DNA of 5,879 nt from Verrucomicrobiota bacterium (lineage in GTDB: Bacteria > Verrucomicrobiota > Verrucomicrobiia > Methylacidiphilales > Verrucolacustridaceae), in contig RGYX01000066.1 in NCBI GenBank assembly GCA_010031845.1, forward strand, positions 1 to 5,879. The letters run 5' to 3'. A program made the translations under genes and the position numbers. Under the pieces are notes generated by a model that had not been told where the DNA came from, did no database searches, and saw nothing but the letters and a program-made list of their open reading frames with translations. This document shows, piece after piece, positions 1-5,879 of the stretch (its first letter is position 1; every line of letters begins with the position of its first letter).

Positions 1-2270
1 TTCCATGCCTCCTCGGCGGTGAAGGCCAGAATAGGAGCCACCCAACGAATCAAAGCCCCCAGCACCTCCTGCATGGTGCTCTGAGCCGACCTTCTCCTTG
101 GGTCATTCTCTGCATCGCAATAGATCCGATCTTTGCAGGCATCCACATAGAAGGCACTCAACTCCACCGAACAGAAGCGGTTCAGGGCGTGGTAGACCGC
201 CGGAAAGTTATAACTTTCATAGGCCTCCCTCACCGCCTTTCCCAGATCAACCAGCTTCACCAAAATATAGCGATCCAACGGGCTTCTCGCCTCAGGGCCC
301 ACCTTGTGTTTGTTCGGATCAAAGCCTGCCAGATTCCCCAGCAGAATCCTCAAGGAGTTCCGAATGAGCCGATAACTGTCCCCCACCCGGCCAAAGATTT
401 CCGTGGAAAAGGGCACGTCCTCTCTCGCATCTTCGCTGGCCACCCACAATCGCACCACATCGGCCCCGTATTTGTCCACCAGCTCCATCAAGGCCGGCGG
501 TTTCCCTCTCGATTTCGACATCTTGCGTCCGTCCACATCCACCACGAAACCGTTGGTCAGAACGGTCTTAAATGGCGCCCGCCCAGTAAGCGCAACCGAA
601 AGCAGCAGGCTCGACTGAAACCAGCCCCGATGCTGGTCGCTTCCCTCAAGATACAGATCAGCCGGAAATTTAACTCGGCCATCTTGGGCCACGGCCGACC
701 AACTGGAGCCCGAATCCAACCACACATCCATCGTCTCACGTCCACGCTTCCAATCTCCCGGGACGGCACAACTCTGGGCCAAGGCCGCGTCGTTTTCATT
801 AAACCAAAAACCCGCGCCCTCTTTTTCAGCCCGATCCGCTACCTTGCGGATAATCACCGGATCGAGCACCGAAGTCCCATCAGGTTTGTAAAATGCAGGA
901 ATCGGCAAACCCCAGGAACGCTGGCGTGAGATACACCAGTCCGGACGCGCCCCCAAGGCTCCCCGGATCCGGCTCTCGCCCCATCCCGGAACCCACTTCA
1001 CTTGCCCCACCTGCGCCAAGGCCATATCCCGCACTTGGTCCATCCGGATAAACCACTGACGGACAGACCGAAATACGATCGGGGTCTTGGAACGCGGACA
1101 GTGGGGATAGCTGTGCCGTATCTTTTCCCGCGCCCACAGCTTTCCTTTCTTATCCAGCAGGTCAGCAACCTCGGGATTCGCGGCAAAGACATTCTTGCCC
1201 TCAATTTCAGGGACCCCGGCTTCTGCCGTCAGCTTTCCTGCCTCATTGACCGGTGAAAAAGGCTCCAATCCGTGCTGACGCCCCAAAACATAGTCCTCAT
1301 GCCCGTGCCCAGGCGCGATATGCACCAAACCCGTTCCGGAATCCGCCGTCACAAACTCCGCCACGTGAACCTTTCCCTCCCGCTTCACCAAAGGATGTTG
1401 ATAGGCCCTCTTTTCCAGATCCCTTCCTTTCCCCTCACGGATCACCTTCAATTCCTTTCCCGCCGCTTTGGAGACCTCCTCCATCCGACTCTTGGCCAAC
1501 CAAACTCTCCTTCCACTTCCTGCATCGGCCAGCACGTACGTCATCCCCGGATGAACCGCCACCGCCAAGTTGGCCGGTAACGTCCAGGGCGTCGTGGTCC
1601 AGATCAGCAAATCCTCATTTTGGGAATCTTTCAATTCCATCCTTACATAAACTGATTCATCTTCGCGGTCGGCGTACTCCACCTCTGCCTCCGCCAACGC
1701 TGTTCGACATCCCGTGCTCCAATGCACCGGTCGCAAGCCCTCGTAGACCATCCCCTTTTCCACTAAATCCGCCAGAATCCGCAACTCCGCCGCCTCATAG
1801 GCAGGATTCATCGTCAGGTAGGGCTTCCCCCAATCTCCCAAGACGCCCAGACGTTGAAACTGCTCTCTTTGTCGACCGATGAAATGCCGGGCTACCTCCT
1901 CGCATTTCGAACGAATCACCGCCGGTTCCGCTCCCACCAGTTTCTGTTCCGTCACCACTTTGTGCTCAATCGGAAGACCATGACAGTCCCAGCCGGGCAC
2001 GAAGGGAGTCCGGAATCCCATCATGGCCCGGCTTTTAAGGACGATATCCTTGAGGACCATATTGAGCGCGTGGCCAACATGGGCGTCCCCGTTCGCAAAG
2101 GGCGGCCCGTCATGAAGATGGAAATCGGGGGCGCCTTGACGTGCTTTTAGCAGGGATTCGTAAGTCTTCCCCTCCAACCATTCGGCCGCCATGGCAGGTT
2201 CCCGCTTGGGCAAATCCGCCCTCATGGGAAAATCGGTCCTTGGAAGAAGGACGGTCGAACTGTAATCCAT
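1..2270 (-). CDS. ileS: Isoleucyl-tRNA synthetase, C-terminus cut by window edge
   Basis: Cytoplasmic class I aminoacyl-tRNA synthetase that charges tRNA-Ile and hydrolyses misacylated valine. I translated the whole stretch and found no stop or frameshift: 756 residues, against roughly 930 in the usual bacterial enzyme, so the last part, including any C-terminal zinc region, lies outside the window. The ATG at 2270 gives the family-like N-terminus MDYSSTVLLPRTDFPMRADL; a later in-frame ATG at 2225 would remove part of it. Visible landmarks: HDGPPFANGDAHVGH with the HIGH-type motif HVGH at residues 64-67; VPGWDCHGLPIEHKV; WTTTPW at 224-229 and GTGLVHIAPGHGHEDY at 312-327 of the editing domain, including the Asp expected for editing (D326); WCISRQRSWGLPIP from 445; KMSKS at 583-587; and WVAPILAFTAEEAW of the anticodon-binding domain at the edge. 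No strong ribosome-binding site precedes the start. It follows a small exported-protein gene by 71 bases on the same strand and may be co-transcribed. Confidence 0.97.
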   Translation of the reverse strand, partial: MDYSSTVLLPRTDFPMRADLPKREPAMAAEWLEGKTYESLLKARQGAPDFHLHDGPPFANGDAHVGHALNMVLKDIVLKSRAMMGFRTPFVPGWDCHGLPIEHKVVTEQKLVGAEPAVIRSKCEEVARHFIGRQREQFQRLGVLGDWGKPYLTMNPAYEAAELRILADLVEKGMVYEGLRPVHWSTGCRTALAEAEVEYADREDESVYVRMELKDSQNEDLLIWTTTPWTLPANLAVAVHPGMTYVLADAGSGRRVWLAKSRMEEVSKAAGKELKVIREGKGRDLEKRAYQHPLVKREGKVHVAEFVTADSGTGLVHIAPGHGHEDYVLGRQHGLEPFSPVNEAGKLTAEAGVPEIEGKNVFAANPEVADLLDKKGKLWAREKIRHSYPHCPRSKTPIVFRSVRQWFIRMDQVRDMALAQVGQVKWVPGWGESRIRGALGARPDWCISRQRSWGLPIPAFYKPDGTSVLDPVIIRKVADRAEKEGAGFWFNENDAALAQSCAVPGDWKRGRETMDVWLDSGSSWSAVAQDGRVKFPADLYLEGSDQHRGWFQSSLLLSVALTGRAPFKTVLTNGFVVDVDGRKMSKSRGKPPALMELVDKYGADVVRLWVASEDAREDVPFSTEIFGRVGDSYRLIRNSLRILLGNLAGFDPNKHKVGPEARSPLDRYILVKLVDLGKAVREAYESYNFPAVYHALNRFCSVELSAFYVDACKDRIYCDAENDPRRRSAQSTMQEVLGALIRWVAPILAFTAEEAW

Positions 2271-2341
2271 CCAAGATTTTCTAGGAGAAAGACGCCTGTC
2301 GTCCAAGCGTCAAGACTCGGTCATTCTGTCAGGGAAAGAAA

Positions 2342-2839
2342 CTAGACGGGGGTTGCGCTTCCGCTGTTGCCCGATGTATTCACCGGAGGAACGGGAGCCT
2401 GAGTGGCAGGCACCCCAGTGTTTCCGGTGTTTCCCGCGGCCGTCTCGGTGCCTGCCGCAGTGGACTCGGCTCCGGCCGCGGTGGCCACATCCCCAGGACC
2501 ACCCCCTTCCGAGGGCGCCATACTGGAGGCGGCAACCGACTTTCCATCCTCCGAACGGGCATCCGCCGCCACCATGGAAAGTCCGGCAAAGTCGTCCGTG
2601 GAACCAAGCGAGGTCACCTGTCCTGTGCTGCTGGAAAAACCTTTTTCAGCCCCAATCTCAATTCCAGAGGAGGACTCGACAGGGACGAATTCCGCCCTGC
2701 CTGCGGCGACCCGGGCGGCAACTTCCCCATCCTCACCCGCTTTCACGGTAAAAACCGTTCCAATTTCCGCGCCCCAACCCGAGGCAAGTCCTGAAAAGAG
2801 GAGAATCAAAAAGGATAAGGCCGGATAGTTTGTTTTCAT
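2342..2839 (-). CDS. Small exported protein with FecR-like N-terminal piece and low-complexity tail
   Basis: I do not recognise a named family. The 165-residue product starts MKTNYPALSFLILLFSGLAS, a signal peptide with likely cleavage near residues 20-24. Residues 30-50 (FTVKAGEDGEVAARVAAG and onward) align without gaps to residues 327-347 of the restored upstream FecR-like protein, sharing the G-x-D-G and V-A-x-G positions. From about residue 100 the protein is rich in Ala, Gly, Thr, Ser and Pro, with imperfect TAAG repeats, and has almost no charge near the end, as in an extended or disordered envelope tail. The ATG at 2839 was chosen over one at 2929 because it places the signal peptide at the N-terminus, has GGAGG 10 bases upstream, and overlaps the previous stop as ATGA, which suggests translational coupling. 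The 2929 start would add 30 charged residues before the signal peptide. Function unknown; a partner of the FecR-like protein is inferred from position only. Confidence 0.8.
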   Translation of the reverse strand: MKTNYPALSFLILLFSGLASGWGAEIGTVFTVKAGEDGEVAARVAAGRAEFVPVESSSGIEIGAEKGFSSSTGQVTSLGSTDDFAGLSMVAADARSEDGKSVAASSMAPSEGGGPGDVATAAGAESTAAGTETAAGNTGNTGVPATQAPVPPVNTSGNSGSATPV

Positions 2840-3819
2840 TTTGCTTTGGCCTCCAGGTTTTTGGGCTTGGCCCCCACTGGGGTGCTCATCGCTTTCAACA
2901 CCCCCTTGGCGGTGGCCACTTTCAGACAAATTTTTTCACCGAAACCCTCAATAATTGCGCAGTGAACATCCCCCTTTACGCTTCTTAGTTGAGCGGTGGC
3001 TTCCTGCAAAACACCTGCTTCAAACCGGCTGGAGGCTTTTTCCAACACCACCTCGCTGTTTTGCTGAATTTCCGCAATGACCCCGGAAACCGGCAGAAAC
3101 ATGACTTGCGACCCGGGCCCGGTTTTGACGGCCGCCCCCTCTGCCAAGACTTCCCCGGTTTGAATCGGTTTTCCCTCCACGGTTGCAGTTCCAAATACCT
3201 GAATCACCTTGCCGTTTTTGGAAAGCGGATTCGGCTCATCTTTCAAAATCTTGGCCGCTCGCTTGCTGAATTGGACAGAGTGAAATTCACCCATGGCCGG
3301 GGCTTTAAGATCGGCCAGCCCCGTGATTTTCTGAATCGACCCCAACAGTTCAGGGCGAATCCCAAGCGATTGGGTCGCCAGCTTATCCTTCAGATCCGGG
3401 CGAGGGGTCGTCACTTCGGTGAAAATCTCTTCCAGCGCTTCCGGGCATCCTAAAACACCGTCTTGGGCAATATCCATCAAGGTCGCCTCACGACATGCAT
3501 CCGGGAGGGCTTTCAATGAGGCAACTTCCGGGGTTCCTGCCGCTAAAGCCGTGGATTTACCACCGGGGAAAGTCATCTTCTGATTGGCAGAGGCGGATCC
3601 ACGTTCCACCCCACCAGCTACATCCGCCAGGGTCACTTTACCCGATGCCACGCTGATCAGGCTTTTGCCGTCATCCCCCTTGGTGATCTGATACAGGCCG
3701 TCCCCGGTCCGAGCCACAATTCCTTCCGCGATAACCACCAGATTCGCCCGGGGAGCCACGAGAGGCACCGCCACGTACGTCAAGAGCGTGCCCTTCCGCA
3801 GTTCCACCTTGATGTCCAC
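2836..3819 (-). CDS. C-terminal part of split FecR-like exported protein
   Basis: A 327-residue ORF that can start only at a GTG created at the junction of a 44-bp tandem duplication (3819-3817). Its first 14 residues (DIKVELRKGTLLT after the start) repeat the last residues of the upstream ORF, so it is best read as the rear half of one broken gene. Residues 15-85 complete the first FecR-like module (APRANLVVIAEG, YQITKGDDGKSLISVASG). A mostly helical, Cys-containing linker (about 95-200) follows. Residues 203-322 form a second module (GKVIQVFG, GEVLAEGAAVKTG, GVIAEIQQNSEVVL, CLKVATAKGVLKAM). The C-terminus is Lys/Ala-rich. By itself the ORF has no signal peptide, so if translated alone it would stay in the cytoplasm. 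It ends in TGA within an ATGA overlap with the next gene. The FecR-like assignment rests on residue pattern, not on a search. Confidence 0.65.
   Translation of the reverse strand: MDIKVELRKGTLLTYVAVPLVAPRANLVVIAEGIVARTGDGLYQITKGDDGKSLISVASGKVTLADVAGGVERGSASANQKMTFPGGKSTALAAGTPEVASLKALPDACREATLMDIAQDGVLGCPEALEEIFTEVTTPRPDLKDKLATQSLGIRPELLGSIQKITGLADLKAPAMGEFHSVQFSKRAAKILKDEPNPLSKNGKVIQVFGTATVEGKPIQTGEVLAEGAAVKTGPGSQVMFLPVSGVIAEIQQNSEVVLEKASSRFEAGVLQEATAQLRSVKGDVHCAIIEGFGEKICLKVATAKGVLKAMSTPVGAKPKNLEAKAK
2850..2854 (-). promoter_or_regulatory. Ribosome-binding site of the small exported protein
   Basis: GGAGG on the minus strand lies 10 bases before the ATG at 2839 and inside the last codons of the FecR-like gene. 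It decides the start in favour of 2839 and fits the ATGA stop-start overlap. Confidence 0.65.
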
Positions 3820-3863
3820 TACGTCAAGAGCGTGCCCTTCCGCAGTTCCACCTTGATGTCCAC
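3776..3863. repeat. Perfect 44-bp tandem duplication (two copies)
   Basis: Copy 1 is 3776-3819 and copy 2 is 3820-3863, identical at all 44 positions; each begins tacgtcaagagcg and ends cttgatgtccac on the plus strand. The flanking bases differ (g at 3775 versus c at 3819; g at 3864 versus t at 3820), so the unit is exactly 44 bases. It encodes VDIKVELRKGTLLT plus two bases on the minus strand. Because 44 is not divisible by three, it shifts the frame and splits the FecR-like gene. On the minus strand the junction reads ACGTAGTGGAC: TAG ends the first ORF and GTG opens the second. Confidence 0.98.
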
Positions 3864-4715
3864 GGAGTCTTTTTCGAGCGGGGACAACACGATCTCCGTC
3901 CCCGGCAAAGCTTCATGAAATACCCCACCCGCACTTTGAAAGATCATCGGCCCCTTGGCTCCGACAACAATCGTACCCCCGACCTGCACAGCCTCCCCCT
4001 CCAACAGAGTCCGAGACTGATCCTTACCGATCTGCAAGGTCTCCCCGCCAACCGTTTTAAGGATTTTTCCCGACTTATTGCTCCAGCCACCCTTTCCCTC
4101 TTTCCATGCGGCAAACCTTTCCCGGCAACGCGTCAGAGCCTTGGAGGGACCGTTGGCGGCAGCGGCGGTGGAGGCATCAGGCGCCGGAGAAGGAACAGCG
4201 GTCAATTCCTTGCCGGCCGCCGTGTCGAGATTCCCCAAATCAGCCATCAGAAACCTGGCCCCTCCCGTCCGATCCATTTCAAACTTGGGTTTGTTGTCCG
4301 CCCCGAAACGAACCAGAACCGTTCCCTCGGGCTTTAATCCCACGGACAAACCGAAGGCTTCCACTTCCATCTCGGAAAGGGGGCTTTTCGCTTCGCTCAG
4401 AGTCACCTCGGGTTGACCGTCGGCATTTTTTGAGAAAGAGATATTGATACTCGATTTTCCTGAGGTGACCGTCTCGCCTTTGGCCCCTTCGGTTACATCG
4501 GTGATTTTGACCGCCTTCGAGTCCATCACCTCCAAACACGGAAACTTCTGGTTGTAACGGATTTTAAAATCAGGGGCAGCGGATAAGGGAAATGTCCCCA
4601 AGAGGAACAGGGCGCACGTGAAATAATACGAAAAACCTCTCACAAGAACTAAGCTAGTACTGCAGTGGTCAATTTTCAAGAGGGGTGAAAAATTAAATAA
4701 ATCGTTGATTTTCAT
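3819..4715 (-). CDS. N-terminal part of split FecR-like exported protein
   Basis: A 298-residue ORF that starts at an ATG with GAGG 9 bases upstream. The N-terminus has a long polar stretch of about 26 residues, then a hydrophobic segment (FSYYFTCALFLLGTFPLSAA, about 28-47), consistent with a signal peptide cleaved near A47. An in-frame GTG at residue 25 would give a more ordinary signal peptide but has no visible ribosome-binding site. Residues 48-165 form a beta-rich domain I do not recognise; an Ala/Pro/Ser linker spans about 170-192; a FecR-like module begins near residue 215 (SGKILKTVGGE, GEAVQVGGTIVVG, GVFHEALPGTEIVL). The ORF then stops at a TAG that exists only because of the 44-bp tandem duplication, in the middle of the module. 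The truncated product would be exported but lack half of the first module and all of the second. Confidence 0.7.
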   Translation of the reverse strand: MKINDLFNFSPLLKIDHCSTSLVLVRGFSYYFTCALFLLGTFPLSAAPDFKIRYNQKFPCLEVMDSKAVKITDVTEGAKGETVTSGKSSINISFSKNADGQPEVTLSEAKSPLSEMEVEAFGLSVGLKPEGTVLVRFGADNKPKFEMDRTGGARFLMADLGNLDTAAGKELTAVPSPAPDASTAAAANGPSKALTRCRERFAAWKEGKGGWSNKSGKILKTVGGETLQIGKDQSRTLLEGEAVQVGGTIVVGAKGPMIFQSAGGVFHEALPGTEIVLSPLEKDSVDIKVELRKGTLLT

Positions 4716-4902
4716 GATCTACCGCCTCTTTCTTTGACATTAAAAACCCTTGATTGTTCAAATCTTATATCAATACCCATGAACACTTTACATTGATTTT
4801 AGAACCGTAGATGAACCTGAAAACAAAAAAGATGGTCTACTTCCCGAAAAAAATCAGCGCACACACCCTTGCCCCGCACCCTGATCAAGGCATTCTCCCC
4901 CG
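4716..4902. promoter_or_regulatory. Divergent intergenic region, presumed promoters both ways
   Basis: A 187-base, AT-richer gap between two divergent transcription units. For the minus strand, TATAAG (4769-4764) resembles a -10 box, with a poor -35 candidate TGTAAA (4792-4787) 17 bases upstream; this would leave a leader of about 45 bases before the ATG at 4715. For the plus strand, TTTACA (4787-4792) and TTGATT (4750-4755, 4793-4798) resemble -35 boxes, but no convincing -10 sits at the right distance. That both promoters lie here follows from the gene directions; the boxes themselves are weak. Confidence 0.35.
4725..4728 (-). promoter_or_regulatory. Ribosome-binding site of the FecR-like gene
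   Basis: The minus strand reads AAGAGGCGGTAGATC directly before the ATG at 4715, placing GAGG 9 bases upstream. This supports the ATG over the in-frame GTG 24 codons later. Confidence 0.6.
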
Positions 4903-5355
4903 ATGCCGAAACTTGTAGCACCCGATTTGACCCGCCACCCCCCACGCAGTCCCCGGATTCGGTTGGGCGGTTACGTCATTTTGCCCAGAATCCTGGACAA
5001 ATGCCGGGCCACCTTGGCCAAAAAAAACGGTGACTACTCCTTCAACTGCCCCCTCGACCAGTATTTTTTGAAATTTGCCGGCATCAACCCCATCGCCCTC
5101 CGACGACAGGTGGCCCGCGGACTCGGCGACGGGGAAATCCTGGCCTGGATCCAAAAAAACCAAAAACACCGCAGATCCGGTCAGGAGATCGAGGCTTGGT
5201 CCGACTTCATGAACCGCCGAGCCCCCACCTCCATCGACCAAAGGGAACGGATGAACACCTACCAAAAAACCGCCCACGCCGACCGCGATGACATTACCAC
5301 CTGGTTTGATGTCCTCGATCTCGATGATTTTGCCTCGTTCGGCGGACCCGCCTGA
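4903..5355 (+). CDS. DUF5069 family protein
   Basis: A 150-residue soluble protein without signal peptide or membrane segment. I recognise it from memory as DUF5069, a family of unknown function: it begins with the family-like PDLTRHPPRSPRIRLGG, followed by YVILPRILDKCRATLA (24-39), NCPLDQYFLKFAGI (48-61), GDGEILAWI (75-83), HRRSGQEIEAWSDF (89-102) and DDITTWFDVLDLDDFASFGG (129-148). Its length matches the family and both ends look intact, so it appears complete. Only a weak AAGG 12 bases upstream could serve as ribosome-binding site. An A8 run (5020-5027) and an A7 run (5153-5159) lie in the coding sequence. It lies 24 bases before, and in the same frame as, a carotenoid desaturase gene, probably in one transcript. 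No biochemical role can be assigned. Confidence 0.88.
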   Translation: MPKLVAPDLTRHPPRSPRIRLGGYVILPRILDKCRATLAKKNGDYSFNCPLDQYFLKFAGINPIALRRQVARGLGDGEILAWIQKNQKHRRSGQEIEAWSDFMNRRAPTSIDQRERMNTYQKTAHADRDDITTWFDVLDLDDFASFGGPA

Positions 5356-5379
5356 TCCTTGGCGTATCCAGTCTTCCCT

Positions 5380-5879
5380 TTGAACGCCTCCCCCCGCCCC
5401 CCCGCTATCGTGATTGGATCCGGATTCGGGGGCTTGGCTTCCGCCATTCGCCTGCAGGCCCGTGGATATCAGGTCACCCTCCTCGAGGCTCTGGAACAAC
5501 CAGGCGGCCGCGCTTCCGTTTTTCGCGACCAGGGTTTCACCTACGATGCCGGCCCCACCATCCTCACCGCCCCTTTTCTCTTGGATGAGCTTTTTGCCCT
5601 CAACCAAAAAAAAACCTCCGACTATATCCGGATCGTTCCCTGCCACCCTTTTTACCGGATTGTCTGGCACGACGGCTATTCTTTCGAGTACACTGGCAAT
5701 CAGGCCGACATGGAGGCGGAGGTCCAGCGTCTTGCCCCCGACGATCTCGAAGGCTACCGCCGCTTCGTCGGCGAAACCCATGCCATCTTCCAGCGGGCCT
5801 TCATCGAACTGGCCGACCAACCTTTCACCCATTTCACCGACATGCTCCGGGTGGCCCCCGACCTTATCCGTCTCCGCTC
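5380..5879 (+). CDS. crtI: CrtI-type phytoene desaturase / carotenoid oxidoreductase, N-terminal part
   Basis: FAD-dependent oxidoreductase of the CrtI family, which introduces double bases-conjugating unsaturations into (or isomerises or oxidises) carotenoid precursors such as phytoene at the membrane. About 166 of the usual roughly 500 residues are visible; the rest is beyond the right edge. Evidence: a Rossmann dinucleotide motif VIGSGFGGLASAIRL with G13, G15 and G18; the acidic residue E36 ending the second strand (VTLLEALEQPGGRAS); and YDAGPTILTAPFLLDEL (55-71), typical of CrtI. There is no nearby ATG. TTG at 5380 is chosen because it leaves a short lead of ten residues before the first strand; GTG at 5410 is too close to the motif, and TTG at 5359 is also open. 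A C6-G-C7 tract follows the TTG and an A9 run sits at 5606-5614. Substrate (phytoene versus diapophytoene, desaturase versus ketolase or isomerase) cannot be told from this part. Confidence 0.88.
   Translation, partial: MNASPRPPAIVIGSGFGGLASAIRLQARGYQVTLLEALEQPGGRASVFRDQGFTYDAGPTILTAPFLLDELFALNQKKTSDYIRIVPCHPFYRIVWHDGYSFEYTGNQADMEAEVQRLAPDDLEGYRRFVGETHAIFQRAFIELADQPFTHFTDMLRVAPDLIRLR

Larger units (their letters stand above)
2836..4715 (-). pseudogene. Restored single gene: 611-residue two-module FecR-like protein, disrupted
   Basis: This is the ancestral reading of the two ORFs above. The 1880-base span minus one 44-base repeat copy is 1836 bases, exactly 612 codons including the stop, with the frame continuing ...KGTLLT-YVAVPLVAPR. 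The restored product has a signal peptide (to about 47), an unrecognised domain (48-165), FecR-like module A (about 215-366), a linker, and module B (about 487-606). FecR domains are known as periplasmic regulators of ECF sigma factors, but related modules also occur in unlinked envelope proteins. With no sigma factor or TonB receptor gene beside it, the second kind is more likely. Whether the gene is truly broken in the organism depends on the duplication being real. Confidence 0.6.

Noticed and set aside
189..929. A plus-strand open frame of 246 codons, and another at 1253-1882
   Set aside because: Both are antisense to ileS, whose frame I translated in full with all class I synthetase motifs. 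Their products are His/Pro/Arg-rich noise.
2291..2311. Possible terminator hairpin (GACGC / GCGTC) between the small exported protein and ileS
   Set aside because: The stem is only 5 bp with an 11-base loop and is followed by just TTT on the minus strand, too weak to call.
2271..2341. T-box or other riboswitch leader for ileS
   Set aside because: Only 71 bases separate the genes, and I see no T-box sequence or extended leader structure; such leaders are mainly a Gram-positive feature.
2353..2828. Plus-strand open frames opposite the small exported protein
   Set aside because: The minus strand has the signal peptide, ribosome-binding site and coupled ATGA start; the plus-strand frames are Pro/Arg- or Ala/Ser-rich complements of the low-complexity tail.
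3776..3863. Programmed -1 frameshift across the duplication to give a full-length 626-residue protein
   Set aside because: A -1 shift after ACG would restore the frame, but the site (TTG-ACG-TAG) is not a slippery heptamer and no stimulatory structure is evident.
4811..4918. Short 35-codon open frame overlapping the DUF5069 start
   Set aside because: It has no ribosome-binding site, no recognisable content and no attenuator-like hairpin; it is likely chance in the leader region.
4885..5832. A long minus-strand open frame of 315 codons
   Set aside because: It lies antisense to the DUF5069 and CrtI genes, which share a frame and are strongly supported by motifs. Its translation is Gly/Val/Glu-rich without recognisable domains, as expected of a shadow frame in GC-rich coding DNA.

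Overview
The window looks like a bacterial chromosome segment of fairly high GC content. A Verrucomicrobiota (or wider PVC-group) host is likely. The basis is one small protein that matches the DUF5069 family, which I know mainly from Verrucomicrobiota and relatives, together with secreted FecR-like proteins and a bacterial CrtI-type carotenoid gene. This placement is an inference from protein families, not a phylogenetic result.

Layout. Minus strand, read right to left from 4715 to 1: (i) a FecR-like exported protein gene now split into two ORFs (4715-3819 and 3819-2836); (ii) a small exported protein (2839-2342) whose start overlaps the stop of the previous gene as ATGA; (iii) after 71 bases, ileS, isoleucyl-tRNA synthetase, which runs off the left edge with 756 residues visible and no frameshift. 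Plus strand, left to right: (iv) a complete DUF5069 protein (4903-5355) and (v) 24 bases later the first 166 residues of a CrtI-type phytoene desaturase or related carotenoid oxidoreductase, which runs off the right edge. The two sets diverge from an AT-richer intergenic region (4716-4902) that must hold both promoters.

The main observation is a perfect 44-bp tandem duplication (3776-3819 and 3820-3863). Forty-four is not a multiple of three, and removing one copy restores a single uninterrupted 611-residue exported protein. The duplication therefore broke one gene into two ORFs, and its junction happens to create an overlapping stop and start (TAGTG). It may be a real mutation or an assembly artefact from an unmerged contig overlap; only read data can decide.

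The restored protein carries two FecR-like modules that align without gaps over 38 residues (11 identities by eye), and the small downstream secreted protein begins with a piece resembling the end of the first module. The two products may work together in the cell envelope. No sigma factor or TonB receptor gene lies next to them, so a classical FecIR iron-signalling role is not supported. I see no RNA genes, mobile elements or CRISPR arrays.
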